From Bin5 sp965218625 (lineage in GTDB: Bacteria > Chloroflexota > Anaerolineae > Caldilineales > Caldilineaceae), in NCBI GenBank assembly GCA_965218625.1, contig CBDCLG010000016.1:372001-436000 (forward strand): DNA of 64,000 nt. The letters run 5' to 3'. The position numbers and the translations under genes are program-made. The notes under the pieces are model-generated. The model had not been told where the DNA came from. It searched no databases and was given only the letters and a program-made list of their open reading frames with translations. How positions within the stretch are numbered: position 1 is the first letter of the stretch; the number at the start of each line of letters is the position of its first letter. Shown piece after piece: positions 1 through 6,908 of the stretch.

Positions 1-117
1 CGCTTGCCACAGCAGTATGCCCGTGGAGACACGGGCTTTCTATACTCTTGAATTCGAGTGAGGGCGCATTGCGCCTCCTTGTTGATTCAATGTGTATAGA
101 GACTGCTGTGGCAAGCG
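1..117 (+). ncRNA. Structured leader-like RNA element (possible cis-regulatory RNA)
   Basis: The two ends form a perfect 16-bp closing stem (1-16 with 102-117; left arm CGCTTGCCACAGCAGT). Inside are a 7-bp hairpin with a GAGA tetraloop (19-36), a 7-bp helix (39-45 with 94-100), a 6-bp helix (48-53 with 85-90) and a terminal hairpin (62-67 with 71-76). The helices are nested and mutually compatible, so the whole stretch folds into one branched RNA ending 20 nt before the Shine-Dalgarno of the first gene. I do not recognise a known family. It could be a 5' leader, a small RNA or the foldback end of a mobile element. It begins at the window edge, so anything upstream is unseen. Confidence 0.45.
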
Positions 118-149
118 TCCCTTTACTCACTCAGCAAGGAGGCACCGTT

Positions 150-557
150 ATGTTTAGAGGTGTGGCGGATTATGGCTTGAGATTCATCGCCCTTGCCATC
201 TTCGCCTACTTCATTACTGAAGTTATGAGGGTAGGCGCTGATGTAGCAAGGAGTTACTTGATATACCCGATTGCGCTGTACTGGCTAGTCGGGGATATGG
301 TACGGAAATCAGTGAATGGGTGGTCATTGAAATTCGGAGGGGGTTTTATTTATGGGAAGGTGGAACCAGAAGATAAATGGGAAGAGTTAAAGAGCTTCCT
401 CGGTTTCGCTGTAGTTTCCGCCTTACTTTGGCTTGGGTTGAGAGAGTTCTTAGGGCCAGGAGACACTCAAGGCGTCTTCTGGGTTTTGTACGCTCTGTAT
501 GCTTTCTCACGAATCAAAAAGTACAGGTCTGCAAAGGAAAAGGCGGAGACAAAATGA
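150..557 (+). CDS. Small polytopic membrane protein, unknown function
   Basis: 135 residues starting at ATG 150, chosen because AAGGAGG lies at 137-143 with ideal spacing; the longer frame from 48 would run through the structured element. Hydrophobic stretches at about residues 8-24, 34-49, 82-98 and 105-118 suggest three or four membrane segments, followed by a Lys-rich tail. It is the first gene of a tightly packed operon: its stop overlaps the next start (ATGA at 554-557). No known family is recognised. AT-richer composition than the rest of the window suggests an acquired segment. Confidence 0.7.
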   Translation: MFRGVADYGLRFIALAIFAYFITEVMRVGADVARSYLIYPIALYWLVGDMVRKSVNGWSLKFGGGFIYGKVEPEDKWEELKSFLGFAVVSALLWLGLREFLGPGDTQGVFWVLYALYAFSRIKKYRSAKEKAETK

Positions 558-826
558 CCATCATAATCTTGCTTGTCTTTGCGCTGGCGGTGTTCATCGG
601 GTATGTGTGGCACAATAACCTCGCCAAGGAGAAATATGCAGAGGATACTCCAGAGAGACGCAAATTGCTTCTTGAGTTGGCTACAGATAATAGGGGCTGG
701 TCAGACATCGCCTACCTGATCAATAAGGCGGGATTCAGAAATGAAGAGGGTGACCACTTCTCTGCTGACGAGGTGCAAGATGAACACGCTGAGGTGTTCT
801 TGAAGGAGCGAGAGAAGGAGGAGTAA
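554..826 (+). CDS. Small membrane-anchored hypothetical protein
   Basis: 90 residues. The start ATG overlaps the upstream stop as ATGA, implying translational coupling. An N-terminal hydrophobic helix (residues 2-18) is followed by a charged soluble part rich in Glu, Lys and Arg. Residues about 45-65 (WSDIAYLINKAGF) resemble a short helix-turn-helix-like stretch, but this is weak. The stop overlaps the next gene's ATG by one base (TAATG). Function unknown; probably acts with its neighbours at the membrane. Confidence 0.65.
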   Translation: MTIIILLVFALAVFIGYVWHNNLAKEKYAEDTPERRKLLLELATDNRGWSDIAYLINKAGFRNEEGDHFSADEVQDEHAEVFLKEREKEE

Positions 827-1020
827 TGGAAGATCAAGACGAACACCGTAGGCATGATTGGGAGATTACGCATACGAATCGCGATTTCACGAACGCGTTC
901 ATAGAGTACGAGCGTTGCAGGAAATGTAACGCCAAGCGTGTCGTGCAGTACCCGCCAGGGATGACTCTCGACTCAGACCCGAAGCCCGTGCCCAGGTATT
1001 GCCCGGAACTTCGGAAATGA
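826..1020 (+). CDS. Small putative zinc-binding protein
   Basis: 64 residues, third gene of the packed operon; GGAGGAG just upstream is its ribosome-binding site. The pattern is His-Asp-Trp near the N terminus, a CRKC knuckle at about residues 31-34 and a single late Cys in RYCPE. This layout is typical of small phage-borne zinc proteins. It resembles the protein encoded at 1214-1477 in layout (H-x-aromatic, C-x2-C, then C-P), so the two may be related. Metal binding is inferred from the cysteines only. Confidence 0.6.
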   Translation: MEDQDEHRRHDWEITHTNRDFTNAFIEYERCRKCNAKRVVQYPPGMTLDSDPKPVPRYCPELRK

Positions 1021-1213
1021 TCAGGACGCTAACAGGCTCCTGCGGTTGAGCGGACGAATGGTTGACTTCATTGCTATTGTCTATTAAGCTACGCTTTGCC
1101 TACGTTTCCCCAACGACCTGTATCCGTTGAACACATAGCGGGGTGGGAAAAGAGGCAAGAATTCTTTCCGTGACTAGGCTGAATGTTTAGATAAATTAAC
1201 ATGGAGCAATACT
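1021..1213 (+). other. Intergenic region with hairpin and promoter-like sequence
   Basis: A short imperfect hairpin (about 1029-1051) follows the stop and may end the first operon. TTGACT (1062-1067), 17 bp, then TAAGCT (1085-1090) resembles a sigma-70 promoter for the next gene. CAACG and CGTTG arms around 1112-1130 form another small hairpin. Nothing coding is apparent. Confidence 0.3.
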
Positions 1214-1477
1214 GTGACGCGAGGCAATCACCAATTTGTGCGGACTAAGGTCATCGAGTTGGACGATGGAATCATTCGGGTTGAAGAATGTGAATGGTGC
1301 CACAATGTTCGCATTTACAGTTGGTTACAAGACGGTTCAAATGAGTTAGTAATTTTTGGGAACTCAACAGGGGAGTGGCCACTATCGTCCTATTACTTGC
1401 GATGCCCACCTAGAGATCCCGATCCTGCACTTGGGGACGAGCCTGATAACGAAGAAGATGAAGACATCCCCTTTTGA
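1214..1477 (+). CDS. Small putative zinc-binding acidic protein
   Basis: 87 residues from a GTG start, supported by GGAG at 1203-1206. It has a CEWC knuckle at about residues 27-30, a later LRCPP cysteine, and a strongly acidic tail. The architecture parallels the 64-residue protein at 826-1020, suggesting the same loose family of one-knuckle proteins. It lies 75 bp upstream of the Panacea antitoxin gene on the same strand and could be cotranscribed. Function unknown. Confidence 0.55.
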   Translation: MTRGNHQFVRTKVIELDDGIIRVEECEWCHNVRIYSWLQDGSNELVIFGNSTGEWPLSSYYLRCPPRDPDPALGDEPDNEEDEDIPF

Positions 1478-1552
1478 TGAAGAGTGTATCAAGAAAGAAA
1501 TGGCCATTCTTCCCAAAAGGCTACCTATTGTATTTGAAATGAGGATCTACCC

Positions 1553-2071
1553 ATGCGCGAAGAGAAAGAGAGGCCCGAAGTATTTGGGCAGGTCATTGCT
1601 TACGTACTCGACAAAGTAGGTGAAAAACCGAATGTTGGCGAAAAGGTTCTTCACAAACTTCTCTATTTTATTGATTTCGATTACTACGAGAAATATGAAG
1701 AAAACTTAATGGGTGAAACATATATAAGAAATATACATGGTCCAGTTTCTGTCCATCTTAATCAAGAATTAGATCGTATGGTCGAGAAAGGGGAAGTTGA
1801 AAGGACGGAATCAACTTATTTCGAATACCCTCAAAATAGATGCAGTTTGCAAAGAAAGGATTTCTCTTTTGACGCCCTCCAGCCTAGAGATATTGAACAT
1901 ATTGATGAAGTGTTAAGAAGACTTTCTGACATGAATGGTCGAGAAATAGAAATGTATTCCCACGGTGACATCCCTTGGAGATGCGCTCAACACAGGCAAG
2001 TCATTCCTTACGAGAGTGTTTTTTATCGAAGTGAAAAATACTCCGTTAAGGAAGACGAAGATGAACTTTAG
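1553..2071 (+). CDS. panA: Panacea-domain (DUF4065/SocA-like) antitoxin
   Basis: 172 residues; GAGGA precedes the ATG by about 8 nt. Residues about 32-70 carry the hallmark of the Panacea fold (KLLYFIDF, then GETYIRNIHGPVS), and the C-terminal part (GREIEMYSHGDIPW) also fits. Panacea proteins are known as promiscuous antitoxins that neutralise unrelated toxins. The family usually binds toxin directly and may use its N-terminal part to regulate transcription; here this is inferred. The gene overlaps the next, toxin-like gene by 11 bp, the expected bicistronic arrangement. It sits in the AT-rich island with other short genes. Family call is strong; its pairing with this toxin is inferred from context. 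Confidence 0.8.
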   Translation: MREEKERPEVFGQVIAYVLDKVGEKPNVGEKVLHKLLYFIDFDYYEKYEENLMGETYIRNIHGPVSVHLNQELDRMVEKGEVERTESTYFEYPQNRCSLQRKDFSFDALQPRDIEHIDEVLRRLSDMNGREIEMYSHGDIPWRCAQHRQVIPYESVFYRSEKYSVKEDEDEL

Positions 2072-2414
2072 TGGCCTTGAAGAATACGCAAGGGAATTCA
2101 AAAAACTGTCCAGAAGATACAAGTCGTTACCGCAGGACTTGAGGAATTTCCGATTTGTGGTTTCCTCAGAGATACCCATAAACACAAAACGCTTTACAGT
2201 CCTTAAGGAAACTGAAACGTGTCGGATAATCAAGGCTCGTTTGGCTTGTAAGTGTTTTAAGAATAGCACCAGTACCCTTCGTGTTATATTTGCCCGCTAC
2301 AAGAAAGTGGACAAGATAGAGTTTATCGAAATATATTCGAAGGGGGAAAAGAGCAGAGAGGACCAAGGTAGGATTGACGAATACATGAGACATCTCAAGG
2401 CAGACGACTCTTAA
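2061..2414 (+). CDS. panT: RelE/ParE-like toxin partnered with Panacea antitoxin
   Basis: 117 residues; the ATG at 2061 lies inside the end of the antitoxin gene (11-bp overlap). The C-terminal half has the signature of the phage-borne RelE/ParE-HigB-like toxins: a basic 'ARLACKCF' strand, a hydrophobic strand ending in FARY, then IEFIEIYSKGEK and EDQGRIDEYM. Family members are ribosome-dependent mRNA interferases or gyrase poisons; which applies here cannot be told from sequence. The antitoxin-first order and overlap support a two-gene toxin-antitoxin module. Confidence 0.7.
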   Translation: MNFSGLEEYAREFKKLSRRYKSLPQDLRNFRFVVSSEIPINTKRFTVLKETETCRIIKARLACKCFKNSTSTLRVIFARYKKVDKIEFIEIYSKGEKSREDQGRIDEYMRHLKADDS

Positions 2415-2679
2415 GTAGCCCACTCATACCCCACAGCCTAGACACGCTTGCACCCGCTCGTTTTGACATGAGTCGCAAGCTGTGTTGCGTTGCCACAATC
2501 AGTGGCCCCCGCCACACCTCCCCAGCCGCAAAACCAACAACGATCAACTTCGTGACATAGTATCCCGAAGTTGATGGCTGACTCTGTTGACTTTTGCAAT
2601 CATGCTACCCTGATTCTGGACAGTTCCGTGATAAAATGGTATCTTGATTCGCGGGAACCGTCAAGCTAAGGGGGAAGTT
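2415..2679 (+). repeat. Noncoding unit a: TTGACA box plus hairpin (diverged copy of 3014-3089)
   Basis: TTGACA at 2463-2468 is followed by a stretch alignable to the unit at 3014 (shared GCAAGC/GTAAGC, GTGT/GTGC and TGCCA/TGGCA positions). About 60 nt later comes a 10-bp stem (2543-2552 with 2566-2575) whose arms ACTTCG...CGAAGT and loop GTATCC match the second unit. A possible extended -10 (TGCTACCCT, 2603-2611) could drive the next gene. No open frame of note. The paired units flank the 2680-2988 gene like the boundaries of a small cassette. Confidence 0.4.
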
Positions 2680-2988
2680 ATGAGTAACACAGGAGAAAAA
2701 ATGACCAAAGAAGAAGCCATCGCGGGGATCAGGAAACCGTTGCCCGTTAAAGCCGGTAACAATGTGCCTGGTATTGATGCTTACCTCGACAGGCTAGATG
2801 AATTGTTTGGGCAGGAGTGGAAGCAAGACGTTCAGGCTACAGCTTCGGGTGTTCGATGTGAGATTACGATACGTCATGCGGGAGGATTTTACATCAACCG
2901 AACTGCGATAGCTAAGACCACGGAAGCAGCATTTAAGCTGTGTTGTCGCATGATAGGTATGGGTCGATCCTCAAGCACAAACCCCTAG
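2680..2988 (+). CDS. Short Rad52/Sak-like protein (weak homology)
   Basis: 102 residues; ATG 2680 chosen for the strong GGGGGA ribosome-binding site. The core (YLDRLDELFG...WKQDV, CEITIRH, then a helix ending FKLCCRMIGMGR) resembles the N-terminal domain of phage Rad52-type single-strand annealing proteins, which have 'DRLDEV.G' and end in 'AxKxGIGR'. It lacks the usual C-terminal extension, ending nine residues after the GxGR-like motif, so it may be minimal, truncated or a different family. It sits between two copies of a noncoding unit in the AT-rich island. Confidence 0.45.
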   Translation: MSNTGEKMTKEEAIAGIRKPLPVKAGNNVPGIDAYLDRLDELFGQEWKQDVQATASGVRCEITIRHAGGFYINRTAIAKTTEAAFKLCCRMIGMGRSSSTNP

Positions 2989-3013
2989 CCGACATCTAGT
3001 TGCCCGCCCTGAT

Positions 3014-3042
3014 TTGACAAAAATCGTAAGCCGTGCTACACT
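3014..3042 (+). promoter_or_regulatory. Sigma-70-type promoter, noncoding unit b
   Basis: TTGACA (3014-3019), 17-bp spacer, TACACT (3037-3042), with TGC immediately before the -10 (extended -10). The predicted start near 3049 lies only a few bases before a strong terminator hairpin, so the main product would be a transcript of roughly 45 nt, with the truncated LRR gene downstream reached only by readthrough. Confidence 0.55.
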
Positions 3043-3054
3043 GGCAGAATCAAC

Positions 3055-3097
3055 AGCCCACTTCGGGACACCGTATCCCGAAGTGGGCTTTCGTTTT
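3055..3097 (+). terminator. Strong hairpin terminator (noncoding unit b)
   Basis: A perfect 14-bp stem (3055-3068 with 3076-3089) with a 7-nt loop is followed by TTCGTTTT. It can terminate transcription from the 2680-2988 gene and from the promoter at 3014. Its arms and loop resemble the hairpin at 2543-2575, marking the two as copies of one unit. Confidence 0.65.
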
Positions 3098-4246
3098 GTG
3101 AGGCCAAAAAAACCTTGTGAACTTAAGTATATAGGTCCCTCTATTTTCGATTGGAAAGGGGTAATTGTCGACACGGACAGGTCTGAGCCCCGGGTAACGG
3201 GTCTGGAGCTCGTCTACCTCTACTTGAACGGCACGTTGCCAAGTGAATTGGACCGCCTTACCGAACTGGAAGTCTTGATTGTGCGGGATAACCATTTGTC
3301 TGGAGAAATCCCTGCTGCCTTGGGCCGGCTCTCCAAGCTGGTAATGCTGGATTTGGGCGATAATGGGTTCTCAGGAGAGATTCCTGCAGAACTTTCTACG
3401 CTGCCGGCACTGGAGTACCTGTTTCTCGACCGCAATCGTCTGAAGGGCGAAATACCGGCTGAGCTGGGGCAGATTTCCACCCTCAGGGCTCTGAGTCTTG
3501 AGTACAATCGATTGAAGGGAGGTATACCGCCAGAACTGGGGAATCTTTCAAACCTCACGTCGTTGACCCTCAGCGGGAACAATCTGAAGGGATCCATCCC
3601 TTCCCAGCTGGGCCGACTCTTCAATCTGCGTATGCTGCGACTGGCTGGCAATGGCCTGCTGGGAGACGTCCCCAGGGAATTGGGCAACCTATCTGAATTG
3701 GAAGACCTGAATCTCAGCAACAATGAGCTAACGGGAGGTCTCTCCGGGTGGCTGACCTCTCTCGAGAAGCTGAAGTATATTAGTCTCTCCGAGAACCGGC
3801 TGACGGGACCGATTCCTCCCGAAATCGGTAGTTTTCTTGACCTGCTTGTATTGAACCTTTCGGAAAACGACTTGACGGGTGGGATTCCTCCCGAATTGGG
3901 TAGCTTGAAGGGTCTGCTTACCTTGGATCTGTCTGAAAACGCCTTGGCGAATGAAATTCCGCCTGAATTAGGCCGTATGGAGAATCTGAACAGACTGGAC
4001 CTCTCGTCAAACGCATTGACAGGAGGGATTCCCCCAGAGCTTGGAGACCTTGCCAGCATCAGCCGGCTAAATCTGTCGAAAAACAATCTGTCAGGAGAGG
4101 TCCCGCCCGGTCTGGGTAGGCCAAAGGAAGGCCGGCTCGTCGAAATATTTATAGCCGGCAACCAATTTAGCGGTTGTCTCCCTGTACACTTTCGACACAC
4201 TCTTGAGAATGACCTGTCAAAGACAGGTCTGGCGTATTGCGAGTAA
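3098..4246 (+). pseudogene. 5'-truncated plant-type LRR protein gene
   Basis: Open frame with about 13 consecutive 24-residue repeats of the form LTGxIPxELGxLxNLxxLxLxxN and the family's Cys-bounded C-terminal cap (GCLP...LAYC). It lacks the signal peptide, lipobox and DCETLL segment that all intact paralogues carry. Homology begins only at 'SIFDWKG' (about 3138), whereas the upstream bases are a promoter and terminator of another origin. The frame is open back to a TTG at 3014, but that overlaps the hairpin; GTG 3098 is the nearest later start and has no ribosome-binding site. Best read as an LRR gene beheaded by the junction with the accessory island. It could still make a cytoplasmic fragment. 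Confidence 0.65.
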
Positions 4247-4272
4247 GAGCGGCTCGCATGCCATAATGCATT

Positions 4273-4449
4273 AGGGCTCGTTGACATTTGTCTGAACTGT
4301 GATTCAACTGCTTTATATGATGGACATGATTAACGGCGCTGGCTCCCGAAGCGGGCATCTTTCGCCAGTATCAGGTGAATCAGAGTCCAATCTGTTCTCA
4401 GACTGCCTGAAGATATTGCCTCTTTGAATCGTCTTCTGAAACGTCAACG
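4273..4449. mobile_element. MITE family B, copy 1
   Basis: About 177 bp, the most diverged of three copies (others 5014-5198 and 34768-34952). Imperfect terminal inverted repeats: left AGGGCTCGTTGACATTTGTC; the right end, read in reverse, begins CGTTGACGTTTC. It has no coding capacity. It follows the truncated LRR gene directly. No clear target duplication is seen. Confidence 0.6.
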
Positions 4450-4489
4450 AAACCAGTGAGTCTGAAACACATGCGCAGCCTTTTTCGCA

Positions 4490-4935
4490 ATGAGCTCGAA
4501 AATTCAGATTTCGTTCTGCACCCATATAGGTTCGGACAGCGCGACGACGCACTCTGCGCTGGGATCAACAAGCCTTTTCCGGCATATTCGGCGATCTGTG
4601 CTTCGTACTGCCCTTTCTCTGGCGGCAGCACCTGTTGCAATCCTATCACCTGGCTGTAGCTATGAAATGCCCTATACCCCCGTTTGTCTGCCGCTCCTGT
4701 TTACGGTGTGGCGGTTAGAGAGCCCGAAACGCACGCCAGGCCTGACGAAGACTGTGAAACATTAACTGCAATTTGGAATAGGCTGGCGGGCGAAATACCG
4801 GCCGAATTGGGCCGTCTTCCAAATCTGAGGGAGTCGAATCTCGGCGAGAACGGCTTGAGCGGGCGCGACCTCCAGAAACTCAGGACCCTGGAGGAGAGTG
4901 ACTTCGACGAATCTGGAATGACCTTCTGCAAGTAG
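4490..4935 (+). pseudogene. Collapsed LRR lipoprotein remnant
   Basis: The first part (4490 frame) preserves a lipoprotein-like leader ending LSPGC (about 4640). A frame change near 4690 leads to 'VAVREPETHARPDEDCETL', matching the CSNGVAV...DCETLL segment of the family. This joins directly to one and a half LRR units (LAGEIPAELGRLPNL) and a truncated cap ending TFCK. Most repeats and the segment between DCETLL and the first repeat are deleted. It lies between two MITE family B copies. It is a clear decayed paralogue and unlikely to be functional. Confidence 0.7.
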
Positions 4936-5013
4936 GCATCTCTAACTGCTCCTTAAAGGGCTGTGCAAGAATCCGCCCTTCAATTCGCTTGCCGATATCG
5001 CGCTGAGAGTATA

Positions 5014-5198
5014 AGGGCTCGTTGACTTTTGTCGGAACTGTGATTCAGCTGATTTATCTGATGGACTTGATAAACGGCGCTGGCTCCCGAAACGGGCTTT
5101 GTTCACGAGAATCAGGTGAATCAGAGTCCAAACTGTTCTCAAACCTTGTGTAGATGGCGCCTCTTTGAATGGTTTTCTGAAACGTCAACGGAGCCTAG
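5014..5198. mobile_element. MITE family B, copy 2
   Basis: 185 bp, nearly identical in length and sequence to the copy at 34768-34952, with the same imperfect terminal inverted repeats (AGGGCTCGTTGAC at the left; GTCAACGGAGCCT at the right). It contains an internal CCCGAAACGGG hairpin and lacks any open frame. It ends about 100 bp upstream of the next LRR gene, so it may affect that gene's transcription. Confidence 0.65.
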
Positions 5199-5296
5199 CC
5201 AATGCCCTAAGGCCCAAGAGCCGAAGGGGGTCGACGGAGATTACAGTCGAACACCACCCGCAACCTTGCACGCCGCAGCTGAATGCAAGTGAGGCC

Positions 5297-6778
5297 ATGA
5301 TGAATTGGATTGAATCCGGATTGAGCCGCCAAAAGTCAGGGTTTGTTGCCCCGGCAATACTGGTCTTCCTTGCAATTGCAGTCGGTATAGCGGCACTAGG
5401 TTGTGGGCCTCCACGTCCCTTCGGACCTCTGCGCCGTCCATATGTTTCCAGTCGGCAAGGTCCCCCCGTTGCAGACCCGTCCCACTGCTCCAACGGCATC
5501 GCCGTCGAAAACCCGTCGGATCACCCAAGGCTTGTGGAAGACTGCGAAACGCTTCTCCTGATTCGGGACAGGCTGAACAGTTTCCTGTTTTGGAGCGGGG
5601 AGCTTCCCATACAGCTCTGGGAGGGAATAACAGTTGATGAAGTGGATCGATCTCTACGCGTGACGGGACTGGTCCTATCCTCGAGAGGGAACCGAGGCGA
5701 AATTCCTTCGGAGTTGGGCAACCTCGCCGGTCTGCGTGTGCTGAGACTCCATGAGACAAGACGGCACGGCACCGTTCCGTTGGAGCTGGGAAACCTGACC
5801 AATCTGCAGGAGCTGGTCCTATCCGCCAACCACCTGACCGGCGTTATACCGATAGAGTTGGCAGGCCTTACGCGCCTGCGGGAGTTGGATCTGGGCAGAA
5901 ACGGGTTGACGGGCCCGATACCGGCAGAGCTGGGCAAACTGGCCTCACTTCAGCGATTGAGCCTATCCGCAAATGACTTAACCGGCGACCTGCCCAAAAG
6001 CCTGGGTAAACTCTCGAATCTGAAAACAATCCAACTCTATGAGAACCGGTTGACAGGAGCCATTCCATCGCAGTGGGGGGACCTCTCCCTGCTGAGGTGG
6101 TTGGACCTCGATCACAACCTGTTGACAGGCAGCATACCGGAGGGGTTCGGCAACCTCAGCAGTCTGCAGACGTTTCGGGCCGGCGCCAATCAGCTGACAG
6201 GCGGCCTGCCGGCATCGTTGGGCAACCTCTCGGAGCTGAAACTGTTGTGGCTCCCCGCCAATCAACTCACGGGCCCCATTCCAGCCGAACTGGGCAATCT
6301 TTCCAATTTGGAGCACCTGGACCTTGGCCACAACCAGCTCACGGGAAGCATTCCTGCCGAGCTGGGTTTCCTCAAAAACCTTCGCTATCTGACCTTGGCC
6401 GACAACCAGTTGACCGGAGAGATTCCGGCAGAACTGGGCGGCCTGACAAACCTGATGTCGCTGAGCCTGGCGGTGAACCAGTTGACGGGCAGTATTCCGC
6501 GGGAGCTGTCCAATCTCACCAATATGTCCTCGCTGTACCTGCATGAGAACGACCTCTCGGGAGATTTACCCGCCGAACTGGGAAGCCTTCCAACGCTCCG
6601 GACGCTTGAACTCGCGCACAACCGCCTGACGGGAAGGATCCCCAAGGAGTTGGGCATACTGTCAAGGCTAAGGCGCCTGTTCATCGCCGGAAACCAATTC
6701 GATGGCTGCATGCCGCTGACCTGGCGTGCAATTGATGAAAACGACTTGGCCGAAACCGGGGTGCCGTTCTGCGAGTAG
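5297..6778 (+). CDS. Secreted plant-type LRR lipoprotein
   Basis: 493 residues from ATG 5297 (or the adjacent ATG 5300), preferred over a TTG at 5165 that falls inside the MITE. A hydrophobic leader ends in a lipobox (IAALGC). Then come a Pro-rich linker, the family N-cap (CSNGIAV...DCETLL...FWSGELPIQLWEGI), about 15 LRR units of the 24-residue LTGxIPxELG type, and the cap GCMPLTWRAIDENDL...PFCE. The N-cap resembles the plant LRRNT_2 layout (LL, then W, then W-x-GV). The product should be an outward-facing lipid-anchored horseshoe for binding protein or glycan ligands; the ligand is unknown. It is intact, unlike neighbours on both sides. Confidence 0.85.
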   Translation: MMNWIESGLSRQKSGFVAPAILVFLAIAVGIAALGCGPPRPFGPLRRPYVSSRQGPPVADPSHCSNGIAVENPSDHPRLVEDCETLLLIRDRLNSFLFWSGELPIQLWEGITVDEVDRSLRVTGLVLSSRGNRGEIPSELGNLAGLRVLRLHETRRHGTVPLELGNLTNLQELVLSANHLTGVIPIELAGLTRLRELDLGRNGLTGPIPAELGKLASLQRLSLSANDLTGDLPKSLGKLSNLKTIQLYENRLTGAIPSQWGDLSLLRWLDLDHNLLTGSIPEGFGNLSSLQTFRAGANQLTGGLPASLGNLSELKLLWLPANQLTGPIPAELGNLSNLEHLDLGHNQLTGSIPAELGFLKNLRYLTLADNQLTGEIPAELGGLTNLMSLSLAVNQLTGSIPRELSNLTNMSSLYLHENDLSGDLPAELGSLPTLRTLELAHNRLTGRIPKELGILSRLRRLFIAGNQFDGCMPLTWRAIDENDLAETGVPFCE

Positions 6779-6908
6779 GGTATGCTGGGACCGAAAAAGG
6801 GATAGCTTCTCGACCCGCGACCGTGTAAGGAAGGCACTCTGGACCTGCAATGCTATAGCCTTGACAGCTGGCAGCGGGCACTTGACGGCAGCATAGAGGC
6901 GGTGGCCC

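Noticed and set aside
1..117. Retron-like msr-msd RNA
   Set aside because: The complementary ends are suggestive, but no reverse transcriptase follows and the fold lacks a long msd hairpin.
1021..3090. Integron-type gene cassettes with attC sites
   Set aside because: Small genes and inter-gene hairpins suggested it, but the expected RYYYAAC and GTTRRRY boxes are not paired at the right places and no integrase is seen.
3220..4287. Long minus-strand frame of 355 codons
   Set aside because: It is antisense to the LRR repeats; its Ser/Arg/Pro-rich periodic sequence is the reverse reading of the LRR codons. The same holds for the other long minus-strand frames across 4900-13000.
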